A DNA stretch of 64,000 nucleotides from Mytilisepta virgata (lineage: Eukaryota; Mollusca; Bivalvia; Mytilida; Mytilidae). Every line of letters starts with the position of its first letter. The first letter of the stretch is position 1. The notes below the pieces were generated by a model. The model saw only the letters and a list, made by a program, of their open reading frames with translations. It had not been told where the DNA came from and did no database searches. A program made the position numbers and the translations under genes. Below, piece after piece: positions 12,101 through 27,100 of this stretch. The DNA lies in assembly GCA_028015205.1 (NCBI GenBank), contig CM051521.1:102276513-102340512 (forward strand). Reading direction: 5' to 3'.

Positions 12101-15100
12101 GCTTTTGTGACAGCAGTAATCGTCTTTGTCGAAAGTCATGGTAACTCACGGATACCCTTGAATATCGGATAAGCTGAGACACGTAGACGCCATATGCAGG
12201 CGATGATGGTATATTGCTACTCAAGAAGGGAAAGTTAACAATAGGAAAATTGAGGTCATCACGTTTGTCATACAGTTTTGTCTTCAAATGTCCCTCATTG
12301 TCTATTTCAAGAAACAAATCCAAATATGAAGCGGACTTCGATGGATCTGTAGCAACCTTAATTTCAAGGCAATAAATTCGTAAAAAGTAGGAGTGATGAC
12401 CTTAATAAAGACCAAACATAACTCTTAAAAATGACAGAAATTTGGCTGTATTGAAAAGCTTGTCGTTGATACATTTATGTTACAGTTAACAAAGGGACCT
12501 TGACGACGATAGAATGTTTAATGAGTATGTCTGTGATCTGTTTAATTTCAACTTTACTGGTCCTAGAGTAGAAATGATGAAGGTTATCCATAATACTTGG
12601 ATACTGAAAGTAGTTCAATATAAATTTTGGGGTAGTATAGAAATACTTGCAACTTATCTTCATACGAATATACGAACAGAAGCAACGAACAGTACACAAT
12701 GAATTTTTGATATGCTATTGAAAAGCCTGCTTTCCAAACTCAACAAATATTTTGTTGAATAGAAATTCCAAAATGTTAGCAACATTGATGTTAAAGTACT
12801 TCTAGCAGAAGCAACACAACTTTTGACAAAATAAGCCTTTTCTCTGCCTAATACAAATGTAATACGCTATAGACATAGCTTGTTAAGTCCCAAAACAGTG
12901 AATTGGGGATTTTAGTTTATTATATGGAAGAGCCGTGTAAAGTGTAGAAAAAGTAAAAGTTTTTATATTGTGAAACATTTCTTATAATCTAAGGATATGA
13001 ATCTATTAAAAACGATTTTTGATATAAATCCGAAAAAACAAGAACTATGTAACCGCCATATTATCTATGACATATCTTATTAGTTATTAATATTTTTTGA
13101 CCATAGATTACAAGCAAAGGTGTCGTAACCTTACGGTGTCGAAACAGTTCCAGAGAATATATTTGGGAACTTTGGCCCCAGCTTACAAATGGAACATATA
13201 TACGTGACAACTTTTACTCGAATCCATCAAATCAACCAAAATCAGCATCTATATACTTTGGAAAAGAAACAATAGCAGAAGGGAAGTACATACTTCGTCT
13301 TATTGTAAATCTGACAGATATTGGACAGTTTATGCAAGACGACATGTATGTGGAGTTCAAGTTACCAGTCATTGTTACAGGTATAGCAGGGGGTACGTCA
13401 AGGTATGTAAACTCGGCCGATGATTTATTTGTAGATGCTTCTTTAGTTAGTGACGATAAAGTATTGAAATACAAAAGTGTTCAGTTTGATTATGAATGGA
13501 TGTGTCGTCAAGGTCTTACTGCAGCAAATGTTGACAGAGCTTTAGGAGAATTCGGTAGTCCAACAGCCCAGCCAATAACAAGTTACGGTACTTCCTGTGG
13601 CGGAATAATGGCAACAGATTCTAATGGGCGAAAAAGGATTCCCTCTGGTAGCCTTACTAGTAACACGTGGTACTTATTTGAGGTGAACACCAACAAGACG
13701 ACGAATGTAAATGTTGCTGGAATAGAGGTAATTCAGTGGACTAGATCAGCAAGAGGAATACAGGCCGTTTTTGTAAAAGATGGAACAGCTCCTACAAGTG
13801 ATATATTGTAAGTGAATTAAAAATATTTCTTCAGTTACTGATTTAATAACAGTGGACTATTTTGGTTGTGTATAGATAAATATCAAGATTCGATAAATCG
13901 TTATTATTGTTACTGTATTTAAATTAAATGCTGTTTAAAATATTGGCAGTTCTGGAATATTAAAATGGTATTTTAAGATGATAAATTGAAACATAAATTA
14001 CATTTTAACCGTTCTTCGGGAATACAAAATTCCAGTTTTGTAAAAATGACTATACCAAAAATACCGATATTCTATGAACAGCATGTTCGAAAAATATTGG
14101 TATACATATATTGGTATACATTTTTTGCACTTTTATGAATACTTTTTTGTATAAATATCATGTGTTTTAGATGTAAACGGAACTGCTTGCCGAAGTTATC
14201 CAAGAACTCTATATTAATACTAAATGCAGATTGTCCTGAATGCGACTCTTCGCTGACCAATTATGAATGGTCAATATACTTATACAATAATGTATCAGCA
14301 ACCTTCGAAAGTGTTGATACCGTTCCCAGAATTAACCAATCACATTTACTGGAAACAAGTAAGCAATAACTTATTGTCTAATATATATATAATATTGTCA
14401 AATTCATTCTCGTAATGTAATTTAACGCCTTTTTAATGTCTCCTTTTAAAAATTGACCGTCGTAAATTATTTTGTCTAATCTGCCAAGAAAATGTAAATG
14501 CCATAAATGCTTTTTATATTGTCCAAAATGCTCTTCGTTGTATAATGTTGTTTATAAAGGAAATCCCCTTCTTATCCTCCGAAGCCGGTGAATTGTGAGC
14601 ATCTCTGTGAAGATAACATTTATCTCTAATCATTATATTTTCGATTAAATGACAAATGTTTTTAGTAATTGGTTTGATTTTTAACAAGAATAACTTTATA
14701 CGTTCAATCTGTTTTTCTTATCATCAAAACATTACTCACAGTTCGTCAGTTTCTTTTTGGTACTTTTATATTTATATCGCAATGTATTGTTTCCTGTTGT
14801 TAAATGATTGGTAGACCTCCCGGTATACTGAAAACTAAAGAATCTGAGTTAGACATAAATATACATATGTATCAACAGAATTTGACAACAAAAGGAAACA
14901 AAGCAAATATATTCATTTAAAAATATTTTTAACTTTTTATTTTCATCAGAATTAGCAGGAGGTAAGATTGTTGTGTCGCACTTGTATTATGATAAATATA
15001 GTTAACACGACCTGAGTCTGAGGTCAGCAAAAAATCGAAGTCATCTAAAGATGCAAAACACATGATAAGCACATTTTTCTTTGGTAAAAGAGAAACATTT

Positions 15101-18100
15101 CTTTTATCCAGTCCAGTTTGTAATGCATATACAATGACATGATGTCCTATACTGGAAAAGCGATTGAATTGTTAAGTAAGCACTTAAGATGGTATTAATG
15201 AATCAGGTATATCTAGAGGTCTGTAAAAATCTTACATACATGTTTGCGTTAATTTAAGCACTGTCAGTTACAAGATTTATGGTAGAAATTCATCAACAAC
15301 TTTTCAGTAAGCAAGGTGAACTCGATTTTTTCTGATTTCAGTTGTAGTTGTTCCTGTATAATTGAATCCTGAAATGGTTCCTCATATTTTGAACAATTAT
15401 TCATAGAAATTCATAAGAACTTGTTTGAATGTATACAATATATGTTTGATTAATTTTTCATTAGGACTTTTTACTGCTGATATACCTGTTACAATAATTG
15501 CAAGCGTATTGAAAAATTTTCTTTGCTGTTTCTTGTTCTTAATGGTGTTTATTCATAATGACTACATATGCACAAATACAATTTTTATACTGCTTTATCA
15601 CGTCATTGCAACGTCAATGATATTTTTTTTTAAATATAGATGTGTTTTTAAATTTCGGTAAATTTTGTTATTCGTTAAAATCAGGATTTCAGCTACCTCA
15701 AGCAAAGTTGACCTTACCTGGATTTTACCTACACTGTTTAGGCCCCTTTAATTTTATTGTTCACAATGCTGTGATGATTTCAATTTTTTTTTTTAAAGTT
15801 TTGGTCACGGGCGTACATGATGAAGCTCTATCTAGAAATCTAGAAATACCAAATGTATGCTAGGAAATTATTATCTGAATTATATTTGGTTCAGTGGAAT
15901 GTAACCTCTTCGGCGAATACCATATAGCTTTTCATTCATGTTGCAAATATACAAAAATGTCGCGGAAAATTAATTCCTGTTATTCAAATACTTTATTTTT
16001 ATGATATTGGTAAGGGTTGAGAGTGTTTTATTAATTTCAATTTGAACGGAGTGCATTTAGTTCAAGAAATTCTTTAAAATAAAAGTAATTGGTACTGTAC
16101 CTTTTGTTTCTTTGAGTGGTAGTTAATTATTGTTATCAAAAGCAAATGTGACATAATTTTATATTTTGTTTTACCAAAAGCTTTAGTCGTGTTAACGTTA
16201 AAGACTGCACTTGAAATCTACAAAATTGTAGTACAGCTGAAATTTTTCATTAATAAATTAGATGCAGAAATATATTGGACACACATTACTGTTCTGATGT
16301 TTGAACACATTTGTTCGCACCATAGCAGATAATATCAAGTCTTCCTTTCATTTTCAATTGACTATTAACATATAATGTTGCAGGTATGCTAAGTAAAAAT
16401 CCTTTTTGTGCGCTTTTAAAGCCTAATATTGGTGAGGGATCGTGTTAATATGGACATATTAATGCAGTGTTCTCATTTTGCTTCGATAGTTAAATCGTTT
16501 GTAAACAATTATAAATGTATGAATTTATGAATTCATATTAAAAATTTGATAAATGCTTTGTATTCACAATTGGCGCTCAGTAAATAAAGTCGCCATCACG
16601 TTTTGTTTTACTTTTCTGTACGTAAAAATAACGCTAGCATTCTATTTTTTTAGTTTTCGCCATGGTTCAAATGAAAAAAAAATATTTCCAACAAAAAACA
16701 CCATATTTCATCATTGTTTAAGATTTTGTATTATTGGGAATTACAAAATATAAGTCCACTTTATGTTGTTACCACTACAGGAGAAATCAACTTTTATGTT
16801 TAATTTTCAGATATGGCGGAAACAGTTTAGAATAGAACTAACAAAATAAAGTCATAAATTTATACATGTACAATAGTCAATATTTTTTATATTCACAGTA
16901 AACAGTAGGGTAATCATAAAACATTTAAATGAATATTCCGAAATTTCAACTTGCAGTTTGACAGTTTTTGTCAAGAACTTGTATAGCCATACTGATCATG
17001 CATGTAATATTTCTGTCAGGTGTAGTTGCCGTTGGTAAGAACGTGTTTTTGAAATAGAACGCGAAAATATCACTAGTAAACTAATTAAGTTTTAAACAGC
17101 CATTTCTGTCTTATTTACTATTGCCTGTCATGATTTTCAACAAGTAAAAATATTTCAAAGAAAATCGAAGTAACAAAACATAGATCAAATTGCCTGGGAT
17201 AAGTTTATATATACAGGAACTATGCATTGTTTTGCATTTTATTAGTCGTAAAGAGGTCTCATCTCGACAAAAAAAAATTTTTTTTTTGACGACAAAAAAA
17301 TAGTGTTTTCTATTCTGTCTTATTTTCTTTGTAAAAAAAACTGACAGCTGCAAAAAATCAAGGCAACTTAGAACAAAACAAGACCTTGATGGTGGTTTAA
17401 ATAATTGGTTACTAGTGCATAATATTTTTACATTTATTACACTAAATATGCATACATATATTTTTCAATTAAATTTTTTCACTGAGGCACAATTTTAAAG
17501 AAAATCAGATTTTGTTTTCATAACTCGTTTTTCATATTTGATATATAAAAAGTGTTTTCTTTTTTATATGACAATTATAAGATATGCACTTGAAAAAGCA
17601 TGTATGCACGTATACAATATAATTTTTCACCAATCACTGATTTTATTCATGTATTTTATTTCGTTTATTTTGATACGTATACTTATATTTTGGTAAACGA
17701 GATTAAAAGCCTCATTGGAAATTATTATGTTTGTTTTGAAACCGTCCATCTTGAATTCACTTACATTTCAAATTGACCATCAAGTTTCTGATTTGGCATT
17801 AAAATGATAAACATTTGTATTACAATCATCGAATATCAAAGTTTTCTGAATTAATCGAATTTACGAATTTTATACCAACTTTTAAAAGAAAATCAATACT
17901 TTAATATAACAGATTTTCACTTGTTAGTCGGCTTTACATATTCAAAGAATTATGTATAATATGTTATATATTTTTGTAACTGTATTTAGATAACGTCGTT
18001 TCTACATTAATTCGTAGAAAGGACGTGCACATTTGTATGTTGACGCGTATAAAGAGGACAAATATACCTAAGGAGCAATCAAAAACGTAATCCATCGGAC

Positions 18101-21100
18101 AGACAAATGAACAACCACAAGCACAACAAATAAACACCGAAAACAAAAAAAACAATGAACAACTCGAACTCCTATAAAAACCAGGAGTGAACCCAGGTGC
18201 TCCGGAAGGGTAAGCAGTTCCTGCTCCGTATACGGCACCCGTCGTGAAGTTCAACAAAGTAAATCCTGTGGAAGTCGCAAATCGGTGGAGGCACATGAAA
18301 GGTTACGACGTTGGGAACAGGTCCAACATCATCTTAGATATTGGAATAATGTAACGGTCAATTCGTGATGACAACCGTAAAATTTCTTAAGTGATGACAT
18401 CAACTTATCTCTGATAAAACCCTCGTTAAGAAGCTTTTTTGACAGCAGCAATCCTCTTTGTCGAAAGTCAGGGAATCTCACGCATGCCCTTGAAAATCGG
18501 ATAAGCTGAGAAACGTAGACGCCATATGCAGGCGATGCTGGTATATACCAACTCAAGAAGGAAAAGTTTTATAAGACTTTTGTTTATTATTAAAGACCCC
18601 CTGCCCGGCGATTCCAAGATGAAGAATAGCAATAAAAGGACCCTTAACTTTTTTGTAGTATGTTCCATTATTGGATTAATTAATTCCCTTGTTCATAAAG
18701 CTCATATTGGTCTTTTATCTTTTAGCTTTGACCGCTGAAGAAATAGGAATCAATCCAGACGCTTTACGGGATCAAGATCGTGTTAAATTCAGACTGGTGT
18801 TAAGAACAACGGGGAGAGACCCTGCTATAGCAGAATATATTGTTTCTGTCAATGCACCACCCTACGGCGGCACTTGTGCAATAACGCCAAATACAGGTAT
18901 TGCATGTATAATGATAGTCAAGTTACAGGAAAAAAATATGAAAAAGATTGATTTAGAGCCATGTATCGCGGAGTTGTTGGATTCATTGAAACTGGTTGTG
19001 TTCTTACCTTAATACAATCCTAATGTCAATTTAAAAGAAAACACAGGTATTGTGTTCTCTTTTTACTTTTTTGGTTGTGAACGGTTCGTCTATGGTCCTG
19101 GTATCTAAATGTATGAAGAGACATAATTTGTCGTTACATTTGATCATAGATTTTATTTTATGAAATTTTTTTTTTTGAAATACGAATAAATAACTTACAA
19201 AATATATCATATTATGGTTGGAAACAACAATCAGAATAACGACATGAAATAGACAAAATACATACAAATGTATATCATGTCATAAAAAGTATATATATAT
19301 TTATAGATTATTACATAGCATTTTCCACATTGGCCCTGGTATCAGCCAGAGACTCCCATATCAAGCCCGAGAGCTTTATTCCTTGATTAAAGTTTTGATG
19401 GACTGTTGTCTTAAAGTGCATTATACATTTTTATTTTCATATTAATATACATGCATGGTAACATTTTTAGCTGACCTGTAAGCTTATGTCATCACTCTGC
19501 GTCCGTCGTACGTCGTCCGTCGTCCGTTAACTTTTCACATATTGATCTTCTCCTCTGAAACTACTAAGCGGATTGTAACCAAACTTTGTAGGAATGATGT
19601 ATGGAAGGACCTCTACAAACAATGTACCATTGGTTCCGGTGGGATGAACAACATGGCTGCAAGAGGCCATCTTTGATTTTTATTTACCAATTTTGAAAAA
19701 TCTTTTCTGAAGAAACTACATTATGAAATGTTTTGCAGGATTGATGAAAAACCCTCTACAAACGGTCCACTATTGGTTGAGATTCGTCTGCTCAATCGAC
19801 GGCAGCGGCTGTTCAAAGTTTCCATAGAAACCATATGGGAAAAGAACGTTTTTACCATTTGCTCAGGAACTAATGGACAGATTGTAACCACAGTGGGCAG
19901 AAATGATGTATGGAAGGATCTCTATTGAATTTCTACCCTTGTGTTCAGATGAATGAACAATATGGCTGCCAGAGGCCATCTTTGATTATGATTGGCCAAT
20001 TTTCAAAAATCATCTTCTCTGAAATTAAATGAAGACATATTTTGAAACTTTGATGACAACAATATACTCTACACACGATCCACTTTTCATATAGATTCAT
20101 TTGATCAACTGACGGCTGCGGCCGTTCAAAGTTTCTATTGAAACCATATGGGAAGGGAATTTTTTGTCAATTGGAAGATTGTTACCAAAGTTGGCAGGAA
20201 TGATGTATGGAAGGACAGATGCAATTTTTTCTCCTTTTTTAGGTCAAAGGTCAAATATAATGGTTACTTGGACATTTTGCGTTTCTTTAACTGCCTTGTG
20301 GATACAAAAGAGCTTACATTTTCAAATGGCCTAATAAAAGCCAGGTGAGCGATACAGGCTCAGGTGAGCCTCTAGTTTTTTAACCAAAGAATGGTTTTAT
20401 CGTTCTTCACTTTCAGTTCAAGATCGCAGCCTCAGTCAATCAGCTCAGTGTCGGTATTCCCTTATAGATCTTCATGTCTGTTTTATCTGTTAAAATTTGC
20501 GCCGTGATAAAGTCAAATTATCTTTAAAGTGCCATAAAACGTCATTGGACTTAATAAATTAATAAGCTGAAGCGATCTTATCCTTTCAGATAATTTAAAG
20601 GAGGAAAATGCTTGCCTTGACGGATTCGATAACATATGTACCATGTACATTTTGATTTAAAAAAAAAATCTGATAACTAATTTGAAGCTTCATATTTCAA
20701 GGTGAGGCTGTGCATACGTGGTACACAGTTACCTGTGAAAACTGGCATGATGAAGGTGAACGGTACTTCCGCAATAAACCAGATGACCAGAACGAACTTC
20801 TCACTTATTCCATATACCAAGTGAGGAAGACACAAACGGGTGAAAAAATTGAATCACTTATATCGGAGACAGGTTGGTATCACCTACCATAGCTTCATGT
20901 AATTTCGTGGGTTTTAAATTTCCTAGTCCAATCATATTATAAAAAATGAATATCTAAATTCGTGGTTCCTCATCATCTACGAATTCTAGTATCTAACGAA
21001 GTTAAATGATCCACTTTAGTTTTCATGTTTTCTTTGTATTTTCTCTGTCCACTTAAATTATCTCTTTTGGATTGATAGCTGGGTATTCTGGTTCATATCA

Positions 21101-24100
21101 TATAACACAAATAGCCAACGTAAGTTTTATAAAGTATAAAGTATTTTGGTACTATACATGTAGCATGAAATTAATACTTCCATTTTTTTGTCTTGGACAT
21201 AGTTCGTCGAAATATGCACATTCAGAAATTCTTGACTTGTGTCATCTAGTCTTATAAAAACTGTACAAGTCTACCAAAATGTTTTAAATCTTGTTTTCAG
21301 TCTTAACATTATTGACCAACAATTAGGACTTTAATACATATAAAAACCAAGTATTGTAACAAACAATTTACAAGACAAATATACAATCTACTACGTATAT
21401 ATATTACATGGTTCATTACAAGTATAATAAATAAATAAAGAACAACAAAACAACTCAAGAAAACCGATTTTTTTTTTCAGGTGACAGCTCAATAACGTCT
21501 ACACTTTCCATTGGAGATCCAAATAACAATTACATCAGTGAAATAAAAGTACACATAAGAGACTTTTACAACGGATATGAAGTAGTCTCATTTCCTGTAA
21601 CGGTAAAATACTTTATTATTATATTAGTTTAAATAGCTTTCAATTGATTCTAGAAAATGAAAACTTTAATATCCGTTTGTAATGTTTTTTTCCATGTTAG
21701 TCCAAATGAAAAATTAACCAAAAATTGATTTTCTGGTTGCAGATATTTAATATTTCTTTGATAATTTATTGTTCAAATCCTCATAGGCGCTTGAAAATGT
21801 TGTCATAGAGTGATATTTATCTATTGGTAAGAACTGTTATTAATTCTATTGAGTTTTTGTTCCATTGGTTAATTTCTCGTGTACGTTAACGAAACATTCT
21901 TCTTTTATTATAAATATTATATCCTCATGATGTGTGCTGTAATGCTTGATCACAATTTTAATTGTGATATCACTTAGTTCTATGTAAAAAGTGCTTGTTT
22001 GATTTTTCAATTCACGATTGTATATTATTCAACGAATATTTTCATCAATCCTTCCCAAAAATCTGTTTACCTCGGTATGTTGTTCACTATAATGGAATTT
22101 TTTTTTCAAACTCAAAAGCGTTTATCACAACAAGGATCGAGAGCGTTGTCGTCGCTTAAATCTTCAATTAAACAAATGTATGTGACTACTGAACAAAAGT
22201 TGTTTCTATTTGATAGCATGGTTGGTTAAGCTACATTGTATGCGTCAGAAATATGGGATTTTCAACGTGCAAGAGATGTAGATCTTAAACTTAACCGTTT
22301 TTGTAAATATATTTTAAAACTAGGTAAAAATGTCCCTACAATGTTTTTATATGGTGAGCTTGGACATTTGCCTTTATATATTTTGATAAAAAATAAAGGA
22401 AATATTGGATTCATATTCATATTGTAACTCAAAAACCAAAAAAAAAAAAAAAAAAAAAACCCTATAGTATATAAGTTTATAAAATTTGGTATGATTTGTC
22501 CGGCATACAGATTTTTGAGAATTCATTTTTTTCCTAATTATTGCTGTTCATGGGCAAATCGGCACATTACAAGCCTCAAGCAAATCTCTCACCGCAAAAC
22601 TGTAATTATTTAAAAGCAGCTTGGATTGTTAGATCACACATTATTGCATAATATTCTTGATGTTACCAATTGTTATTCTCTGCTGTCTGTCATATTTTGT
22701 CACATTGTATATCATTTTGTTTGCCATAGAATGTTTATGCTTTATGTATAATAAACTATTCATTCATTTATTCAATGAGAAATATTGTGTGATGTAAATT
22801 GCAGGAAACGAAATATCTTGTTTGTTTGTTTAATTTTGGTTTAACGCCGTTTTCAGCACATTTGGCCATTTCGCGGCAGTCAGTTTTTATTGGTGGAGGA
22901 AGCCGGAGTACCCGGAGAGAACCACCGACCTTCGGTAGGAAAATTGGCAATCCCTGTCAATTAAGATCGGAGTCGAACACACCCCGCCACAGGTGAGATT
23001 CGAACTCACAACCCCAGCGTTGACAGGCTAGTGATCATTAGTAGTCATGACGAACTACCTAGACCACTCGGCCACGGAGGCCCCTCGAAATATCTAAAAC
23101 GTCGTTTGACGGTTTCCCTGGGTCTCCTGTTACAACAGAACGCAGGAACACTGCAAAACAAAAGGAACAAAATAATTGAATTATTATTAATTAAAAAATT
23201 GTTTTATATCTAAAATGTAATTACTGGAACTGAATAGCTATTTTAATATTTTAAAGGGTTGCACAAGCATTGACTTTTGCACATTTTTAGGAGGAAGAGT
23301 TTCCTCATTTCATACAAATTGAACGTCGTCAACGTTTTTATATTCATGGACACTACGAAAAGAAGGATTCAGTTCTTATTTTTTTTTATTTCTATAACAT
23401 GTGACGATAATTAGTTTTGTGGATTTTAAATTTTCGGTTTATATCATTTGGTACATTGTATTTATATATATAAATATACGTGCATACATGCACATTTATT
23501 TGTAAATTCTTTAGCGTTGTTTCTACTTGTTATAACTGTGAGCCTTAGTTTTTCAAATGAATTTTCAACTAATTTTTGTTTTACATTTCTATATTCTTCT
23601 CTAACTGTAAGAGATTTAGATTTAGATTAAAAAGAATCTGTTACAGGGATTTAGTAGGGATTTATATCAAGAATTAATGCACCATATGAATTTTTTAAAT
23701 GTAATAAATTTCTCTACAAATTTGTCACCTTTTAAGAATGGTTGTTCTGTAACACTTCCATAAACGTCTAAAATAAAGTCAAATGTCAAATTTGTCCTTT
23801 TCGTATTGTCTACATTTCCGGCCTTACATTTATATTGATTTAGTATATTTTTGGGTTATTTTTTTTCAATATCGAAGGAGGCAAGTTCACACTCCCAAAA
23901 TATATCAAAACTCTTAAGTGGTTTAGTTTGTATAAGTTGCGAGGAAAACATCATTTTATCATTGCCGAAATATTGTAAAGTGTTTATTTTAATGTATTTG
24001 TTTTTAGCTTAACCAAATAAGCTAAAATCTATTTTTCTTATTAGTAGCAGTATGAAATATACAATTGGGTACTATTCACCATAATATCAAACATTGACTT

Positions 24101-27100
24101 ATTAACATGTGAAAAGTATTTTAAGGATTACTTGAGAAATTTTACTATGTTTTAGGTAACAAACCCAATTGAAGTAGATAGAAGCACACAATCTGACAGT
24201 GACGTAATCGGTAATATAACTGAATTTGTTAATCTTGGAATGACTGAAGCTGAGAGTAGTAACGATCCGAAGCAAGTGCTACACCAAGCATCCATTATTA
24301 TTGCTGCAATATCAATAATTGTACGTTTATAACTTTTACTTGAATATCTACTCATCTATGAGTGGTGTTGCGTAACACAATCATTTTACTATGTAGAATC
24401 AATACTGCATAGTCATGGTAAATGGTTTCGAAACAGTATTTTTTAATTGTTAAAGCCACTGAATTGAATTCTTATTGGGTCCATTTTTATTAGCTCACAT
24501 GACCATGTGACCTTTTGTCGACATTTTGCGTCCGTCGTCCGTCGTCGGCGTTCGTGGTCCATCGTTCGTAAACTTTACACATTTTAATCTTCTCCTCTGA
24601 AACTACTTGGTGGATTGTAACCAAACTAGGTAGGAATGATGTATGAAATGACTTTTACAAACGATTTACGTTTGGCCCCAGTTTGATGAACAACATGCCC
24701 GCCAGATGCCATCTGTGAGTTTGAATGGCAAATTTTTAAAAATCTTCTCCTCTGAAACTACATTATAGAATGTTTTGAAGCTTTGCGGGGTTAATTACAA
24801 AATTACCCTCTACAAACGATCCACTTTTGGTTGAGATCCATCTGCTCAACCAACGATTCCAGCTGCTCCTTTCCATATGGAATATGACCTTTTTGTCATT
24901 TGCTCAGGAACCAATGGGCATAATGTAACCAAATTTGGCGGGAATGATTTATGAAGGACCTCTACACACTATACACCTTTGGTTTTAGTTGGATGGACTT
25001 TGATCGCCAGTTTTTAAAAAATTCCCCTTTGAAACTTTGCAGGATTGATGACAACAATACCCTCTATAAACGATCCACTTTTTGTTGAGATTCATCATTT
25101 GCTCAGAAAGGAATGGACAGTTTGTAACCGATGTTGGCAGGAATCTCATATGGAAGGTCACTTTGAAATTTTGTGATTCTTCAACAGCCTTGTGGATACA
25201 ATAAAAATTACGTTTTCAAATGGACCAATAGAAGCCAGCTGAGCGATATAGGCTCAGATGAGCTTCTGGCTTTATGCTACCCGGACAAAGAATTTAGTGA
25301 GTAAAAATATCTCATACACTAGCCGAAGCCATCAAATTGAAATGTGTGTTTCAATACAGCACACAGTTTTTCTTTGATATGTAATACTTTGTTTTGTAGT
25401 TTGCACAATTACTGTCTTTTGTTTAGGTAAATGGTGTTATTGACTTCAGAAAAACGAAAATTCCCCAAGCCAAACGGGCAGGTGAATATGTTCTAGTTTT
25501 TTAACAGGTTAATAACACCACATGTTTACCGGATCAAAAGAGAGTTACTATTTTATTAAATAATAACAAAAAAAAAAAAACAAAAAAAATGAATAAATAT
25601 TGTTGACTGTTAAAAAAATATCCCCGAAAAGTTTCCTTATATTCTTCAGTCATTTTGTCATGGTAATGCCTTAAAATTCAATGATGTATTGATTGGAAAA
25701 ACAAAAAAGCAAGTAAAAAATATTTGCATATATTATCACAATCACGGTTTATTTTAGAATTGCATTGTAATCAGTGAAATGTTTATATTTCCATACTTGT
25801 TTGTACAGAGGTATTTGGGTCCACTTCCGTAATTGTTCACAAATTAATTACAAGTATTCATTACGTTTAAGTTTGCCAACACTTTTCCATCCTTTTCTTA
25901 GGGTAATTTTGAATGCCACGTAGAAATATATTTCTCCTGTTGGGTATCTTGTTAGTAAGCAAACAGAACGAGCGGTGGCCTTTTAAGTGTTCATGGAGTC
26001 CTTTAACTTCAAACTTTAATCCATTTTAACTTTTGGTGAAAGTGGCAGGCCGCAAGCACGTCAATTTATATTTGGTACGCCATATTAGTTTAAGTGTAGG
26101 CAACGTCTTTCCATTTCAGGTTATTAATAGGGAATTCCCGGATTTTAAAAATAGCGTTGCTACTACTTCAAGAAAGTAATGTCTGAGGAATATATCTTTA
26201 TCTATCCTTCGTCTGAAAAGATTTATATTTGGGCAATAGCTTGATTCTTTTTTATTTTAAAAGAACATAAAAATAGTAAATGTTGGTATCAAAAGTTTTT
26301 TGTTCAAATATAAGGCCAAAAGTTTTTGGGTTCCTTGGGATGATGCTATATGAGACCTCGGGGGGGGGGGGGGGGGGGGGGTTCACTCAATATGTTTTTT
26401 GGTAGGGGTGAGCAGCTGGCACACCAGGACCCCCACCCTTACCTTATTATATATTAAAAATCTCAAAAATGTATACCTTATCCCATATTTTTAGCAGAAA
26501 AGTATACCTAATCATATATTTATGCCGAAAAGTATACCTTTTCATATATTTGGATCAAAACGATTATAATGAACAGAAATTTTCAAGAAAAACAATGTTT
26601 GATTTATACTGCAATGATTGATTATACACATAAACTGTCAGACTGAATGATATTTTATTTAGATGCAACATATTGACCTTATCACATAATCCCATCAGTA
26701 ATTCCTATCCTTATCGCATATTTTCATCTCAATTGCACACCCTTATCATATATTACGAAGCGTGAAAAAGGTACCTATTCCAGCGGCTCATCCCTATCTC
26801 ATCATATATTGGAAGTGACCCCCCCCCCCCCCGAGTATGAGACATGTGAGATACAGATTCTCCATGTATATTGTGTGTCAAGATGTCTCATAGACGCTAT
26901 ATACAAACGTTCATACTTTTATAGTATATATTTCATATAATTCTATTTTCTTAATTAACAAAAATTATATTACTGGTATGAGATAAAAAAAGTAGACAGT
27001 ATTAAAACTTTTATGAGTACTTTCGATTTTAACAAGTCATTTTAAAATCCTTTGTAGCCAGTTTACGATGAAACGTTTAATACAACAGACCGACCACTAG

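Larger units (their letters stand above)
10767..13106. other. intron 2
   Basis: Non-coding in the gene frame. It holds an inverted-repeat element (11070-11583) and a reverse-transcriptase fragment on the opposite strand (about 11690-12450). 12451-13106 shows nothing recognisable. Confidence 0.7.
21603..24155. other. intron 7
   Basis: 2.55 kb containing a LINE fragment (22040-22780) and a SINE (22820-23086). The flanks 21603-22039 and 23087-24155 show nothing clear. Confidence 0.65.
24321..27057. other. intron 8
   Basis: 2.7 kb containing the Helitron-like copy at 24490-25269 and a G/C-tract-bounded element at 26357-26835. A possible phase-0 cassette at 25427 is discussed among the rejected items. 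Confidence 0.65.

Noticed and set aside
21079..21119. 41-nt AG...GT bounded open segment (A-G-Y-S-G-S-Y-H-I-T)
   Set aside because: It would end in phase 0, but exon 7 needs phase 1 and has a stop in phase 0; skipping it gives the conserved REJ ending.
25427..25481. Candidate cassette exon reading V-N-G-V-I-D-F-R-K-T-K in phase with exon 8
   Set aside because: It has a good acceptor and donor (GCAG/GTGAAT) but ends in phase 1, while exon 9 is open only in phase 0. Exon 8 joins exon 9 directly in frame. It could be real only with a weaker donor or a further mini-exon.
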